The notes under the pieces were generated by a model, which worked only from the letters and a program-made list of their open reading frames with translations, ran no database searches and was not told where the DNA came from. This document shows positions 8,848-19,652 of a DNA stretch of 64,000 bases, in pieces. Each line of letters begins with the position of its first letter. Positions within the stretch are counted from its first letter, which is position 1. Made by a program: the position numbers and the translations under genes. Source of the DNA: Athripsodes cinereus (lineage: Eukaryota > Arthropoda > Insecta > Trichoptera > Leptoceridae). Location of the stretch: positions 10,912,001 to 10,976,000 of the forward strand of contig OX388318.1 of assembly GCA_947579605.1 (NCBI GenBank), in the 5' to 3' direction.

Positions 8848-11847
8848 ATGTATTCATCTCCCGACGATTCATATTTATCCATTCCTGATAGCCCCCCTTC
8901 CCCTTATAATTTCAGTCATAGTGATGATTCTTTCTACTCAGCTCTTTCTTCTTGCGAGTCTGATACATCTGATTCTTCTGGGAACTGTCAACCTTTACAT
9001 GATAGTCTTATCTCTGTATTTCCTTTAAAATCTAAAGATCTTCATATTTGTCACATAAATTCTCAAAGTCTACCAGCTCACTATGATGACCTACTAGCTA
9101 ATTTCTCAGATGTTAATTTTCATGCCCTAATGGTGAGTGAGTCCTGGTTAAAGCCATCTTTACCCTCTTCCCAATTTTCTCTCCCAGGATATCAACTAAT
9201 TCGTAATGACAGAACAGGGAAGGGAGCCGGTGGTGTATGTGTATACCTGCGTGATGACATTTCTTACTCTGTTATTGAACAATCTCCATCTAATTACGCA
9301 GCTGAACCCGAGTACATCTTCATAAAAATTCACATTCACGAAACATCCATACTACTCGGGGTAATATACTGCCCACCCTGTATTAATTATTTTAACAAAC
9401 TGGAAACTGTCCTTGTAAGTCTATTACCCCTTTTCAATGATGTCATTATCATGGGTGATCTAAATACCTCTTTACTCCTGGATGACTACCGTACCTCCCA
9501 TCTCAAAAATTTGACTTACTCACTGAACATAAATATCCTCCCACTTTCACCTACACATCACACTAAAGACTCATCATCATTAATTGATCTCATTTTGACA
9601 TCTGAGACCCAAAAAATTTCACTCCATGGACAGTTCCCGGCACCTGCTTTCTCTAATCACGATCTCATATTTGTCAGGTATCGGGTCAAATGTCCAAGGC
9701 CAAAGCCAAAAATGGTGCTGTTGAGAAGTTATCGTGGCCTCGACATCGACAGTTTACTATCTGACTTTAACAATATAAATTGGAACAGGTTATATTGTTC
9801 AAATTCTGTTGATGAAAAGGTTGAGATACTTAACAATTCTCTTCAATGGTTAAATGACAAACATGCACCTCTGAAATCAGTGCGTATCAAGCGCCCTCCA
9901 GCTCCATGGCTTTCGACCGAGATCAGGTGCCTGATGGGGAGACGTGACAGGGCTAAGGTAAAATTTACCAAATCTGGTACTCCCTCGAATTGGGATTCTT
10001 ACCGTATCCTCCGTAACCGCTGCAACCAATTGTGTAGAAATGCCAAGCGTGCACACTTTAAGCAAATTTTCGTTAATCGGACTTCATCCGATATATGGCG
10101 AGGCCTGGGTGCTATGGGAGTGAATCGCAATGATTTGGTAGAAAATAAAATAAGCATTGACTCCAATATTTTAAATAGCCATTTTGCTACCCCACCTTGC
10201 AATTTCAGCCAATCTATAAAAAACTCCACTCTCTCATATATTCAAAACCTGCCTGATTTTGGTAAACCCATATTTCATTTCTCTCATGTATCTAATGATA
10301 CCATCCGTAAGCTTGTCAATTCAATCCAATCCAAGTCGATTGGAGCTGATGGCGTGAGCGTAATATTCGTTAAATTTATCATTGATCCTATATTGCCAAT
10401 ACTAACTCACATTGTAAATTTCTCACTAGATTCCGGTACTTTTCCTTCCATTTGGAAGAAAGCTCACGTCATACCTCTCCCCAAAAAATCTAATCCTATA
10501 ACGGAAGGAGACTACCGTCCTATCTCAATTCTTCCCATTTTTTCAAAAGTCATGGAGAAGGTTGTTCATGAACAACTTGTCCACCATCTCACTTCTCATA
10601 ACATACTCTCTCCCTTTCAATCTGGTTTCCGTAGTGGGCACAGCACCACTACTGCCCTTGTCAAAGTGACTGACGATATACGAGGCGCTATGGAAGAAAG
10701 AAAACTCACCCTTCTCTTACTACTTGATTTCAGCAGCGCCTTTAACTCTGTCGACTTTGACATACTTCTCGCAAAATTAAAATATTACAATCTCTCCGAC
10801 AGCACAATTCGTTGGTTTGATTCTTACTTAAGAGATAGGACTCAATCTATTAAAATGAATGATAATCAAACATCAGATTGGTTACCACTGACGGCAGGAG
10901 TTCCTCAAGGCGGAATCCTATCACCTCTCTTATTTTCGCTCTATATCAACTCAATTGTCGAACATATAGATATTGACCATCATATGTACGCAGATGACTT
11001 ACAAATCTATTCACATTTCGAGTTGGATCAAGCTCAGCTTGCATTTAGTCACGTAAATGGTGAATTGGACCGCATTTCTCACTGGGCACAGCAAAATGGT
11101 CTGTTACTCAACCCTTCTAAATCTCAAGCTATTCTTATTGGTAGTTCCCGCCTCTTATCTAAAATTCGATCGGAGTTATTACCCAATCTATACCTTAATA
11201 ATTCTGAAATTCCTCTTTCCAAAAAGGTCAAGAACCTCGGTTTATTTCTCAACCAAAATTTATCCTGGCAGCCCCAGATTGGAGAGGTTAGTCGTAAGTT
11301 TTTCTTTAGTCTCCATTCACTTAAACGTCACCAAAACTTTTTTCCTTTAGAGACTAAAATTCTTCTGTCCCAAACTCTACTTCTCCCTCTACTGGAATAT
11401 GCGGATGTAGCCTACCTGGACATTACTAACGAACAACAAATGAAACTTGAGCGCTTACAAAACATATGCATTCGTTTTATTTACGGGCTTCGTCAATTTG
11501 ATCACATCTCTCACTATCGCAACGAGCTCAAATGGTTAAAAATGTCACAGCGTCGAAATCTGCATATTCTTTGTCTTCTCTTTAATGTTCTCCACAATCC
11601 AACTACTCCGAACTACCTAAAGTCTCGTTTTGCACCTTTGGCATCTCATGGTTTGCCTCTTCGTTCTGGTGCACTTGGTACGTTGACCATTCCCACTCAC
11701 AGATCATCCTTCTTTACATCTTCATTCACTATACATGCAGCTCGGTTATGGAATGATTTACCCTTATTGATCAGACTTGCTCCTACTATTTCTATATTCA
11801 AAAGCAGACTGAAACATCACTATCTCTCTCTCAATAACTCAACTTAA
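8848..11847 (+). CDS. Intact CR1-like LINE ORF2: endonuclease-reverse transcriptase, 999 aa
   Basis: One uninterrupted frame. Residues 1-60 are Ser/Asp-rich and low complexity. Residues about 65-290 form an APE-type endonuclease: ICHINSQSLP (67-76), SESW (96-99), MGDLNTS (about 202-208) and SNHD (about 269-272) supply the metal and catalytic residues expected in this fold. Residues about 480-770 form the reverse transcriptase: NSIQSKSIGADGVS, YRPISILPIFSKVMEK, LDFSSAFNSVD (about 627), GVPQGGILSPLLF and the catalytic YADD (about 714-717). The C-terminal 200 residues include LARLWNDLP-type blocks (AARLWNDLP) common to CR1/L2 relatives. It nicks target DNA and copies element RNA in place. The length is that of a full ORF2, and all catalytic motifs are present except that the aspartate-block partner reads AFNSVD where AFDxVD is usual. 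The start at 8848 is the first ATG after an AT-rich leader. The copy is probably young. Confidence 0.9.
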   Translation: MYSSPDDSYLSIPDSPPSPYNFSHSDDSFYSALSSCESDTSDSSGNCQPLHDSLISVFPLKSKDLHICHINSQSLPAHYDDLLANFSDVNFHALMVSESWLKPSLPSSQFSLPGYQLIRNDRTGKGAGGVCVYLRDDISYSVIEQSPSNYAAEPEYIFIKIHIHETSILLGVIYCPPCINYFNKLETVLVSLLPLFNDVIIMGDLNTSLLLDDYRTSHLKNLTYSLNINILPLSPTHHTKDSSSLIDLILTSETQKISLHGQFPAPAFSNHDLIFVRYRVKCPRPKPKMVLLRSYRGLDIDSLLSDFNNINWNRLYCSNSVDEKVEILNNSLQWLNDKHAPLKSVRIKRPPAPWLSTEIRCLMGRRDRAKVKFTKSGTPSNWDSYRILRNRCNQLCRNAKRAHFKQIFVNRTSSDIWRGLGAMGVNRNDLVENKISIDSNILNSHFATPPCNFSQSIKNSTLSYIQNLPDFGKPIFHFSHVSNDTIRKLVNSIQSKSIGADGVSVIFVKFIIDPILPILTHIVNFSLDSGTFPSIWKKAHVIPLPKKSNPITEGDYRPISILPIFSKVMEKVVHEQLVHHLTSHNILSPFQSGFRSGHSTTTALVKVTDDIRGAMEERKLTLLLLLDFSSAFNSVDFDILLAKLKYYNLSDSTIRWFDSYLRDRTQSIKMNDNQTSDWLPLTAGVPQGGILSPLLFSLYINSIVEHIDIDHHMYADDLQIYSHFELDQAQLAFSHVNGELDRISHWAQQNGLLLNPSKSQAILIGSSRLLSKIRSELLPNLYLNNSEIPLSKKVKNLGLFLNQNLSWQPQIGEVSRKFFFSLHSLKRHQNFFPLETKILLSQTLLLPLLEYADVAYLDITNEQQMKLERLQNICIRFIYGLRQFDHISHYRNELKWLKMSQRRNLHILCLLFNVLHNPTTPNYLKSRFAPLASHGLPLRSGALGTLTIPTHRSSFFTSSFTIHAARLWNDLPLLIRLAPTISIFKSRLKHHYLSLNNST

Positions 11848-12250
11848 CCATATCCCTTCCCCTCCCCTCCCTCCCCTCACCCCTATATGTATGTATATAT
11901 ATATATATATATCTATGTGTGTATGTGTGTGTGTGTGTGTGTATGTATGTGTATGTATGTATGTATATGTTTGTATATTTATGATTGAGTCTATACTATT
12001 TGTATTATTTTATTATGCTTTTTGTTTTTAGTACTTATACCTACTTAAGTTATATGTACCTGTATATATTTTATTTATTTTTTATTATATCTTTTCTTTT
12101 ATGTACTTAACTATGTACATCAATATTAATGTATCTCGTATCTCTCTCACATTTGGTTGGTTGGTAGAAATTGCCTAAAGGCAATAAACCCGCCATTTGT
12201 GCTACTTTATACCACAATAAAGATTATTTTATTTTATTTATTTTTATTTT
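11848..12250 (+). mobile_element. 3' UTR and tail of the LINE at 8848
   Basis: After the stop come a CT-rich stretch, a TA/TG dinucleotide run (about 11887-11965) and a hairpin ATTGCC-TAAA-GGCAAT at 12170-12185. Then come AATAAACC, a CACAATAAAG polyadenylation-like signal and a (TTTTA)n-like tail to about 12250. A hairpin just before a short A/T repeat tail is the usual 3' recognition layout of CR1-group LINEs. Confidence 0.7.
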
Positions 12251-13724
12251 AATAATTTCATTGTTTGTTTACCAACTCGGCTATCGGTTAAAATAGTCAA
12301 CACGCATCCACAATAATAATGATATATTAGATAAATAAATAAGTACATTTCAAAGTAATTTCTAATTACATATTATGTATCTATGTACTTTTAGTGATCG
12401 CGAGCAGGTGTGCTTGTAGTGGCCAAAGCAAAATCCGATTTTGATCAAAATTGAGTTGCGGTTTTGACTTCGGTTTTTCTTTCATTCTTTTCCTCGAGGC
12501 AAAGCACCCGATACCGAGTGAATTATGCCTATTTTTTTGACAAGAATAACGATAGTTACATCAGAAAAAAGAGTGACGCAAAACACAAGAAATACGTCTA
12601 TCAATATTTTATTAAAATTTAAAGAAAAAAATCTATAAGAGTATGAGAAGCACATCAATTATCCGAAAGATTCGATTGTACCTACTGCATTTTTTTAATG
12701 AAACAATCGTTTTTCTACTCAAATTTGTACCTTGTTTTTATCACTTTAAAATACTCTATAACTAAAAGTCGTCATTTCATTCCTTTAAATGATATTTATT
12801 AGATTTAATAGATTTTGTATAATAAAATGCTTTGTGGAATTTGTTATTAATGTCTTCTTGTGCGAAAGAAATGAGATAATTAAATAAATAAATTATAATG
12901 ATGTTATTGTTTTAATAGTTTGATGGTAAGTACTTTGAATGAGAAAATTGTGAAAATATTCTTCGTGTCAAATTCTGTAAAACAACATTTCCAAAAATAG
13001 TTGAGTTCTATAAAGTCATTCAAGATTTAATTAGACAAACGGTTTCGATAACAAACATTTTATTAACATTTAAAAGAAGACCTGCATTATATTAAGGTAG
13101 AATACTGACCACTCCTCCACTTGTGATTCTGCGATAGAATAGTAGAAATATACATCCACAGTTTGTATAAAAACAATAATATTGTAACATCTTTAAAGAA
13201 AACAATTACGTAGCCAAAGCACTTCATATAATAAAATCAAAAACATACTAGATAAAAAATAAAACCTTATCGTACCTACATATTTGGCAATTATTATTTT
13301 GTTGTGTTATAGATAGGTTAGTACACTGTGTAGATTTATACTTAGTAAGGTATGAAGTACTTGAGGTGTACTGTAAAGAGTACTTATAATATTTTGTTCA
13401 GAATTACTGTCACGAGTCAATTGTGTAGATTCAATAATAACCAATATTAATTTTGTTATATTATTATTACAGACTCTAATATTAAATTTAACACGTACGT
13501 TCGCTTGTATGTAAAGTCTATGCACCTACTTTAGAAGTTTGTTAGTGAAGGACTACTTAATATGTAGATACATTTAAAATTATTTACAAATAAGTAAGCA
13601 TATTATAATTATTTTAGGAACGAATTGTACTCGTTTATAGGTGATAAGGGAATGAAAATGTCTCTAATGTTTTCTTATAGCATATAGGTATATGCTTTCA
13701 CAGTAGTTTTTCTACATATTATAT
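12251..13724. other. AT-rich non-coding stretch
   Basis: I see no ORF with recognisable content, no terminal inverted repeats and no RNA gene. Confidence 0.45.
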
Positions 13725-13945
13725 CCAGTTGATTTCCCGGTAAAAGACAGGTCTTCCACTCTTTTCAGTAAGTTTTTAGTGTCCTGTCAAATACAGGTGT
13801 TCCCAAAACCTTACGTATAAGAAAATTAACACATTCAAATCAGCGATGAGACAAACTACTGATTCTTAATGCCTTTCTTTTTATCGACACGAAGAGTACA
13901 ATTTGCATGTTTATTATATGCAGTTAGTAGTGTGCTGGCTATCAC
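13725..13945 (+). repeat. Old copy of the (TAG)n-tailed SINE-like repeat
   Basis: Recognisable blocks in order: gatttcccggtaaaagacag, agtttttagtgtcctgtcaa, cagcgatgagacaaactact, cgacacgaagagtacaattt and gtgtgctggctatcacactt. The TAG tail is gone. It is strongly diverged from 51660-51912. Confidence 0.6.
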
Positions 13946-16030
13946 ACTTGTAATATAAAAATATCTACAGAAAGAAAATATTAATTTCAATTTATTTTAA
14001 TTTCATATTTCAATTCCATCAAAGCAATTTAACCATTTTCAGAAGATATCACGACTAAATAATGAGCTGGTTAATTCAGCAATGAGGTGTGCTACCTATT
14101 CTGAATATCCTAAAAAATTGACAACTTACATGCAGAAACTCCGTTGGCTTCCCCTGTGGTATAGAGAGAGATTAACATAACGAGTGAATTATCGTTAAAT
14201 ATCTGGCTAATCTTTGTAAAAGGGTATCGGGTGAAAGTTCTAGTATGATAAATAATTGTATTATGATAGAATATTGTAATAATATTTCATACTTGATATT
14301 TTTTAATATAGAAATATCTTCGACAACAATAACCTATTGTCGCCTATGATGAGTTAATCTTACTTGTCATTATTATAAAACGTATTTCATTATATTCAAA
14401 TTATAATATTAACAATATTGAAATGATTAGAGTATTATTATTATCATTACCTATATTGTTAATATTAAATACTTGCCAAGGAGTGTTCAATGTCTTTGAT
14501 AAATTATAATATTAAATTTACAAGTATTCAATAGTAAACATTCTCATTAATAATATATTCAGTCATGTAGTTATGTGCTAATTTGCAAAGCTTCTTACGT
14601 CCATAGCACTTAACTAAGAATAGGAATAATAAATAAGACAATAGATATCATAGCTTCCAAAACAAATTAACAATAATTTACACACAACAAAAAATATATA
14701 GGTTCTAATGATTAGGAATTGATCCTAGAGTCAGTTCTTCTCATTTTGTTTATATTCTCGGCACTAACTATGTAATCATTTGTAGACATATTGATATTGT
14801 TTTAGAGTAATTATGAAATTAATTTATAATTTTTCGCTTTTCGCTCTCATTAATTTCTCGTTTTTGTCTTTGCAAAAATTTCGAAGTCCACATTATGAAA
14901 ACAAACAAGGATACATTCTCTAAAGCACTATAATTATTACCAAAAGCTTCTACATATGTAAGTAAGTATTAGGTATGAATATGGGATAAGTTGTAAGTCA
15001 GTGAAATACAAATAGTCCTATTGGAAGTTTGAGACTATTAATGCACCAACAGGTAGGCACTGACTGCTTTTATAGGTAGGCACCTATATCCAAATGTGTA
15101 CTGTCATCACATCAATATAAAATTCACTTGCGTATGTTTCCGTCAGTGATATCATGACAAAAAACTATTTCTATTATTCCTGTAGGTATAATTAAACTAC
15201 TTACTGCATGTGAATCTTGTTCATTGTTGGTACTTGTACATACATAATATAAAGCAGAATTTCAATACGTGTATTTGATTGAAATAAATGTTTGTATGAT
15301 AGGAAATAAAAGATTAAAGCGAATAATTGACAATGTATAAAAATATGTTTTGTTTAACCAAATGAACTGATATATTGTACATATATTCTTAAGTTGTATA
15401 TTGCGTATCTTGTATTATAATTCTAATGTAAAACCTTAAATTCAAAAGTGAATTGTTGACATGATACATTTTATGGCAAATCAACAATAATATCTATAAT
15501 AATTGATATGCACGCCCTTCGTAATTTGTAATAATCATTGGTAAAAAATGACATGTCTACGGTACTTACTGTTTGTTCAATATCACAAAAGTCGTTTTTT
15601 GTGATAGGTAGATGGTTGGTATACCTAATTTTGTCATGCAGAAAATAGCTTAATATTTCGGCTGTCTGTTAAAATTTATCTTAACACTAATAGTTCAAAA
15701 ATGTTACTGTAAATGTATGAAATAAAACAAATAATTGACGTATAATTTTTAATATTTACCTATATTTTTTCTTACTGCAACAAATATAATTGTGAATGAT
15801 TTCATAAGGAAGCATACTACTTATTGTATTTTTTTTTTTGATAACACTCTCCAAATTTTAAATTTGATTTTACATTTTTTGAGATGAATGCATGTTAAAC
15901 CTAACAGCATGTAAATGTTTATTATTTTCCGTTCACGAAATAACATGACATGTAAAGACCATTTACACATACTGAGGTAGTCCCAAACTAAGATATGAAT
16001 CTTGTATGATGGGTACTTACACACATATTA
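13946..16030. other. AT-rich non-coding stretch
   Basis: One further SINE-like scrap at about 14085-14110 (caatgaggtgtgctacctat). Otherwise no supportable feature. Confidence 0.4.
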
Positions 16031-16320
16031 ATGGCACCATCGTGCCTCACAGAGCTTTGTCCCCTTGACTCGACCACTAGAAGACCTCTGCGCTCTTCGG
16101 AACTGGCCGTGAACTTACTGAGCCCAATAGAGCCGGTAAGTCTACATAACTTCTATGAGAGGGCCTTTTTTGTTGTTGGACCGGTTATGTGGAATCACCT
16201 ACCAGTGCCATTGAGAGATAGTCAAACTGTCACCAGCTTCAGAAGCAAATTAAAAACTGAACTCTTCACTGGCGCTCTTGAGACGGTCTAGGGACTATTA
16301 AACGGCGTCAAAAATAAAAT
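16031..16320 (+). pseudogene. CR1/L2-like LINE ORF2 C-terminus
   Basis: The open frame to 16291 encodes the classic last block of CR1/L2 ORF2: RRPLRSSELAVNLLSP, then YERAFFVVGPVMWNHLPVPL, then RDSQTVTSFRSKLKTELF. The consensus of this block is R-LRS...R-F-V-gP-lWN-LP--lR----...FK--LK--LF. Only about 86 codons remain, so the copy is 5'-truncated. The similar ending of the element at 59775-61203 (YGDRAFSVAGPNLWNGLP) shows the two are relatives. Its 3' flank runs into the tail of the oppositely oriented LINE at 16335. Confidence 0.8.
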
Positions 16321-16334
16321 CATCCAAAATCATC

Positions 16335-17047
16335 ATCATATAATAATAATAATAATAATAATAATTTATTCAAATAATAATATAGTCTTTACATTTTCAT
16401 TATAACACAGTTGAACATACTTAATACAATCACAAAAAAATGTCTTCCACACTAGCCATAGGGCTGTGTTGTGGCAGAAATACAAATGAGATACAAAACA
16501 ATAGAGCTTTTGAAGTTAGCAAAAATAAAAAAAAGAAAGCTAAAACCTTGCAATAAATTAATAAAAAACATCTAGTCAAACAAAATCAATTATTTACAAA
16601 CATGTCTCCACAATACGGTCAATTACAAAAATAAACACACACTACAATACAAAAATGGGTCAGAGAATAATCTAGCAATGTCAATGAGTGAAATCTGTCT
16701 GCGAACTAGTCATTATTGGCTGTGTTAGTTGGGTTAGTAATAATTGTCATGAACGTCAGTATATAAGTCTTCAATAATGAGATGGTGAGTTTTCCAATGT
16801 TCACGCCAGTGCACTGGGCTTCGCAATGAGCCCTGAATGCCAGCAAAAGCCAGTGAATGAGCGAGTCAATAGGTTAGCGGCTGATTCAACAGTGTGTTAG
16901 TTTATTAGTTCAGGTAAAAAGCTATGTATGACAATGAGTGAGTTCGCGGGCAAATACGCGAGTGAGCGAATGTGTAACTGAACAAGTTCTCAATACAAGA
17001 AATCTAAGAACATCAATAAAAAAGCAACAACAACAACACTCACCCCA
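16335..17047 (-). mobile_element. 3' UTR and (ATT)n tail of the LINE at 17048-18785
   Basis: Non-coding sequence after the minus-strand ORF2, ending in a run of AAT/ATT units (plus strand 16341-16362). This makes a microsatellite-type 3' tail. The 5' boundary is the ORF2 stop at 17048. Confidence 0.6.
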
Positions 17048-18785
17048 TCACACCAAAAACCTCAGTAAGGCCTCCGACTCATCCACCCCAATATCAACAA
17101 GATGCCTCTTAATCACACCCCTAAATGCGCCGTCACTCCGCAAGAGTCTCCACTCTGACATAAGTGAGTTATACACCTTCGGAGCCAATACAGTATGGAA
17201 TCGCTGGCGGAAGGTTGTATTTGTCTCCACTTGAGAATGTCTCTGATCAGAAACCTGTCTGGTGAAATGCAGGTGCGTAGCAGACGGAATCGCAGGTGCT
17301 GTTCTATGGTGATATTCAGCTAACCTCAAAATATAAATCTGTCTCACGTCCAAGGCATGACACTCCCTCAGTAAATCCCCCGTTGGATAGATGTAGGGAT
17401 GTCCACACATCACCTTTAACACTATCCTGTGTGCCCTGGTCAACGAACTCAACACACTTGCGGCCGCACCCCCTTCAACTCAAAATTGCATAATTCACAA
17501 TGGAGTAGCACAGCGCATAGTACACCGAGCGCAACAATGGGAAATCTAGGATCTCTCTAAGTCGCCTGAACAAGTATATGAGTTTTCTTACTCGTGTATT
17601 TAGAATGCAAGCGTGAGCTTTCCAACTCAAATTCGAATCGATCTGTACACCAAGATACTTAACATTCTGCACGAGTTCTATTTTTTGAGTTGAACTTCCA
17701 TAATCTGAGTGTACATGAATCTCAATATCGCTGGGCGGGAGTGACCGTGCGCTTATATGAAAACAAACCACTTTAGTTTTCTCCGTATTCAGAGTCAATA
17801 GATTCTCATTCAACCACGAGCTTGTTTCGTCAAAACCCCGTTGAGCGATCTGGGAAACGGTACACCAATCTTTACCTTCAAACAAAAGGACAGTGTCGTC
17901 CGCAAATGTGATAACTTTACCCCCTAAAAGTTTTTTTTCGCAATAATCGTTTATGTATACCAAAAACAGAAGAGGCCCCAGTATGCTACCCTGAGGAACT
18001 CCATAGGCTCCACAGGGGCGACCGCCACTCTTCCACTCTCCAACACGAACCGACTGTCTCCGTCTCGCCAAATAAGAAGTAAACCACCTCTGAGATAGAC
18101 CTCTGACACCCATTTGCTCGAGTTTCTTGAGTAGGATTTCGTGCGACACGGTGTCGAAAGCCTTTGCCAGGTCTAAAAATATACCAATACATTTCCTGCC
18201 CTTGTCTAAATTACCTGATACATATTCTGTTAGAGTAGTAATTGCGTCCTCCGTATTTCTTCCCTGAGTGAATCCAAACTGGTTGGGAGACAGAATGCAG
18301 TTTGTGTTCAAGAACCTCAACAATCTCACCTTAATTAGCTTCTCAAAAACTTTAGATAGTACACTCAAAAGAGATATTGGCCTGTAATTTGACGCCACCT
18401 GTGGGTCTCCGCTCTTGAAGATAGGACATATAACGGCGTCACCTAAAATCGACGGAAAGATCCCTTTCGATACACTCAGATTGAATACATGCACAAGGGG
18501 TCCCGCTAGAATCAATTTAGAGTCTTTTACAACTCTAGCGCAAATACCGTCGGCTCCCGGGGCTGAGTTCAACTTCAGTTCATCAATAATTTTTATCACC
18601 TCTGTAGACACTGTCGGCTCGATAAAAAAGGATCCTGAAGGTTGTTTGGGAAGGTTAACCATTCTCACCAACTGCGCTTCACTCACATCCAACTCCCGTA
18701 GTTTATCCCGTAGTTTATTAAATGCGATATTCATGTAACACCTTGACCCAGAACAATTTGTAAAAAGGTTGTGAATCAAAGCCAA
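17048..18785 (-). pseudogene. LINE ORF2, 5'-truncated, with a frameshift (Jockey superfamily RT)
   Basis: Frame 18785-17475 (436 codons) holds a nearly complete RT: ELKLNSAPGADGICARVVKD, NYRPISLLSVLSKVFEKLI, QFGFTQGRNTEDAI, IFLDLAKAFDTVSHEILL (about 206-223), GVPQGSILGPLLF, FADD (about 293-296) and NVKYLGVQID. A second frame, 17455-17048, continues into the C-terminal part (LTRAHRIVLKVMCGHPY, TTFRQRFHTVLAPKVYNSL). One frameshift near 17455-17480 therefore breaks an otherwise open protein. The endonuclease is absent, so the copy was 5'-truncated near 18790. All RT catalytic residues are intact, which points to a fairly recent insertion. The clade within the Jockey/CR1 superfamily is uncertain. 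Confidence 0.85.
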
Positions 18786-18789
18786 GAGA

Positions 18790-19648
18790 ACCTTTACGCC
18801 ATAATGGCTATCAATAATAAAACAGGAACAAATAGTGCTAAAAAATAATATAATTTAAATTATGTTACATCAATTTTTAATGTAGATACAAAATCTATGT
18901 TAAAGTTAATAAATGTAAATAATAAACCTAATTTGTAAATTGACTATAACATTTTAAATAATGTTAGTACAATATCTCTTTGATCTTTTGTAAAATCGTG
19001 CATTGAAAATCGATTGATTGCGTTTGCAGTTGAACACCAAGTAAAAAATAATTTTATTCTTGCATTTGCAATTACTCACATAATTTATTATATAATATTA
19101 TACAGATACCAGCAGATTTTTGAAACCACAAACTAATCACAAAATTAACAGAATATTCGGGAAAACTTATCAATGTGCATTCATTTTTTTTATAACCCAT
19201 GATTGAATTTGTTTAATTCTTAAAGATTTATTAAGCAACGAATTCAGGAGAACTAATCATTACCTATGCATTTATTTTTTATATAGCCAACGACAGAACT
19301 TTTATATTTTATCAATGTATTATTTACACAGTGTTTTTTTCTCGAGGACATCCACTCGTTTGTGAGTCATTCATATTTTATTTGAATAAGTATTACGAAT
19401 TTATAAGAATCGCATTGTGCACTTTAAATATCAATTTCGTAATTGTGATTAGGTGAGTAATGGGCACGAAAATTTATGAAAACTTTTTGATTATTAGAAA
19501 TAGAAATACTGGATGAAACAAAGATTTCTGACAATTCACTGTCCAAGGTACAAAGGTTCGAAATGTTTCGGACACTAAGGCTTTACAAGACGTGAAGCTT
19601 ATAATCAGATTACCTACAAAGTATTTTGTATTAATACCTAGGCGAAAC
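18790..19648. other. AT-rich non-coding stretch upstream of the LTR element
   Basis: No ORF or repeat recognised. It ends at the GTAT target site of the LTR element. Confidence 0.45.
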
Positions 19649-19652
19649 GTAT

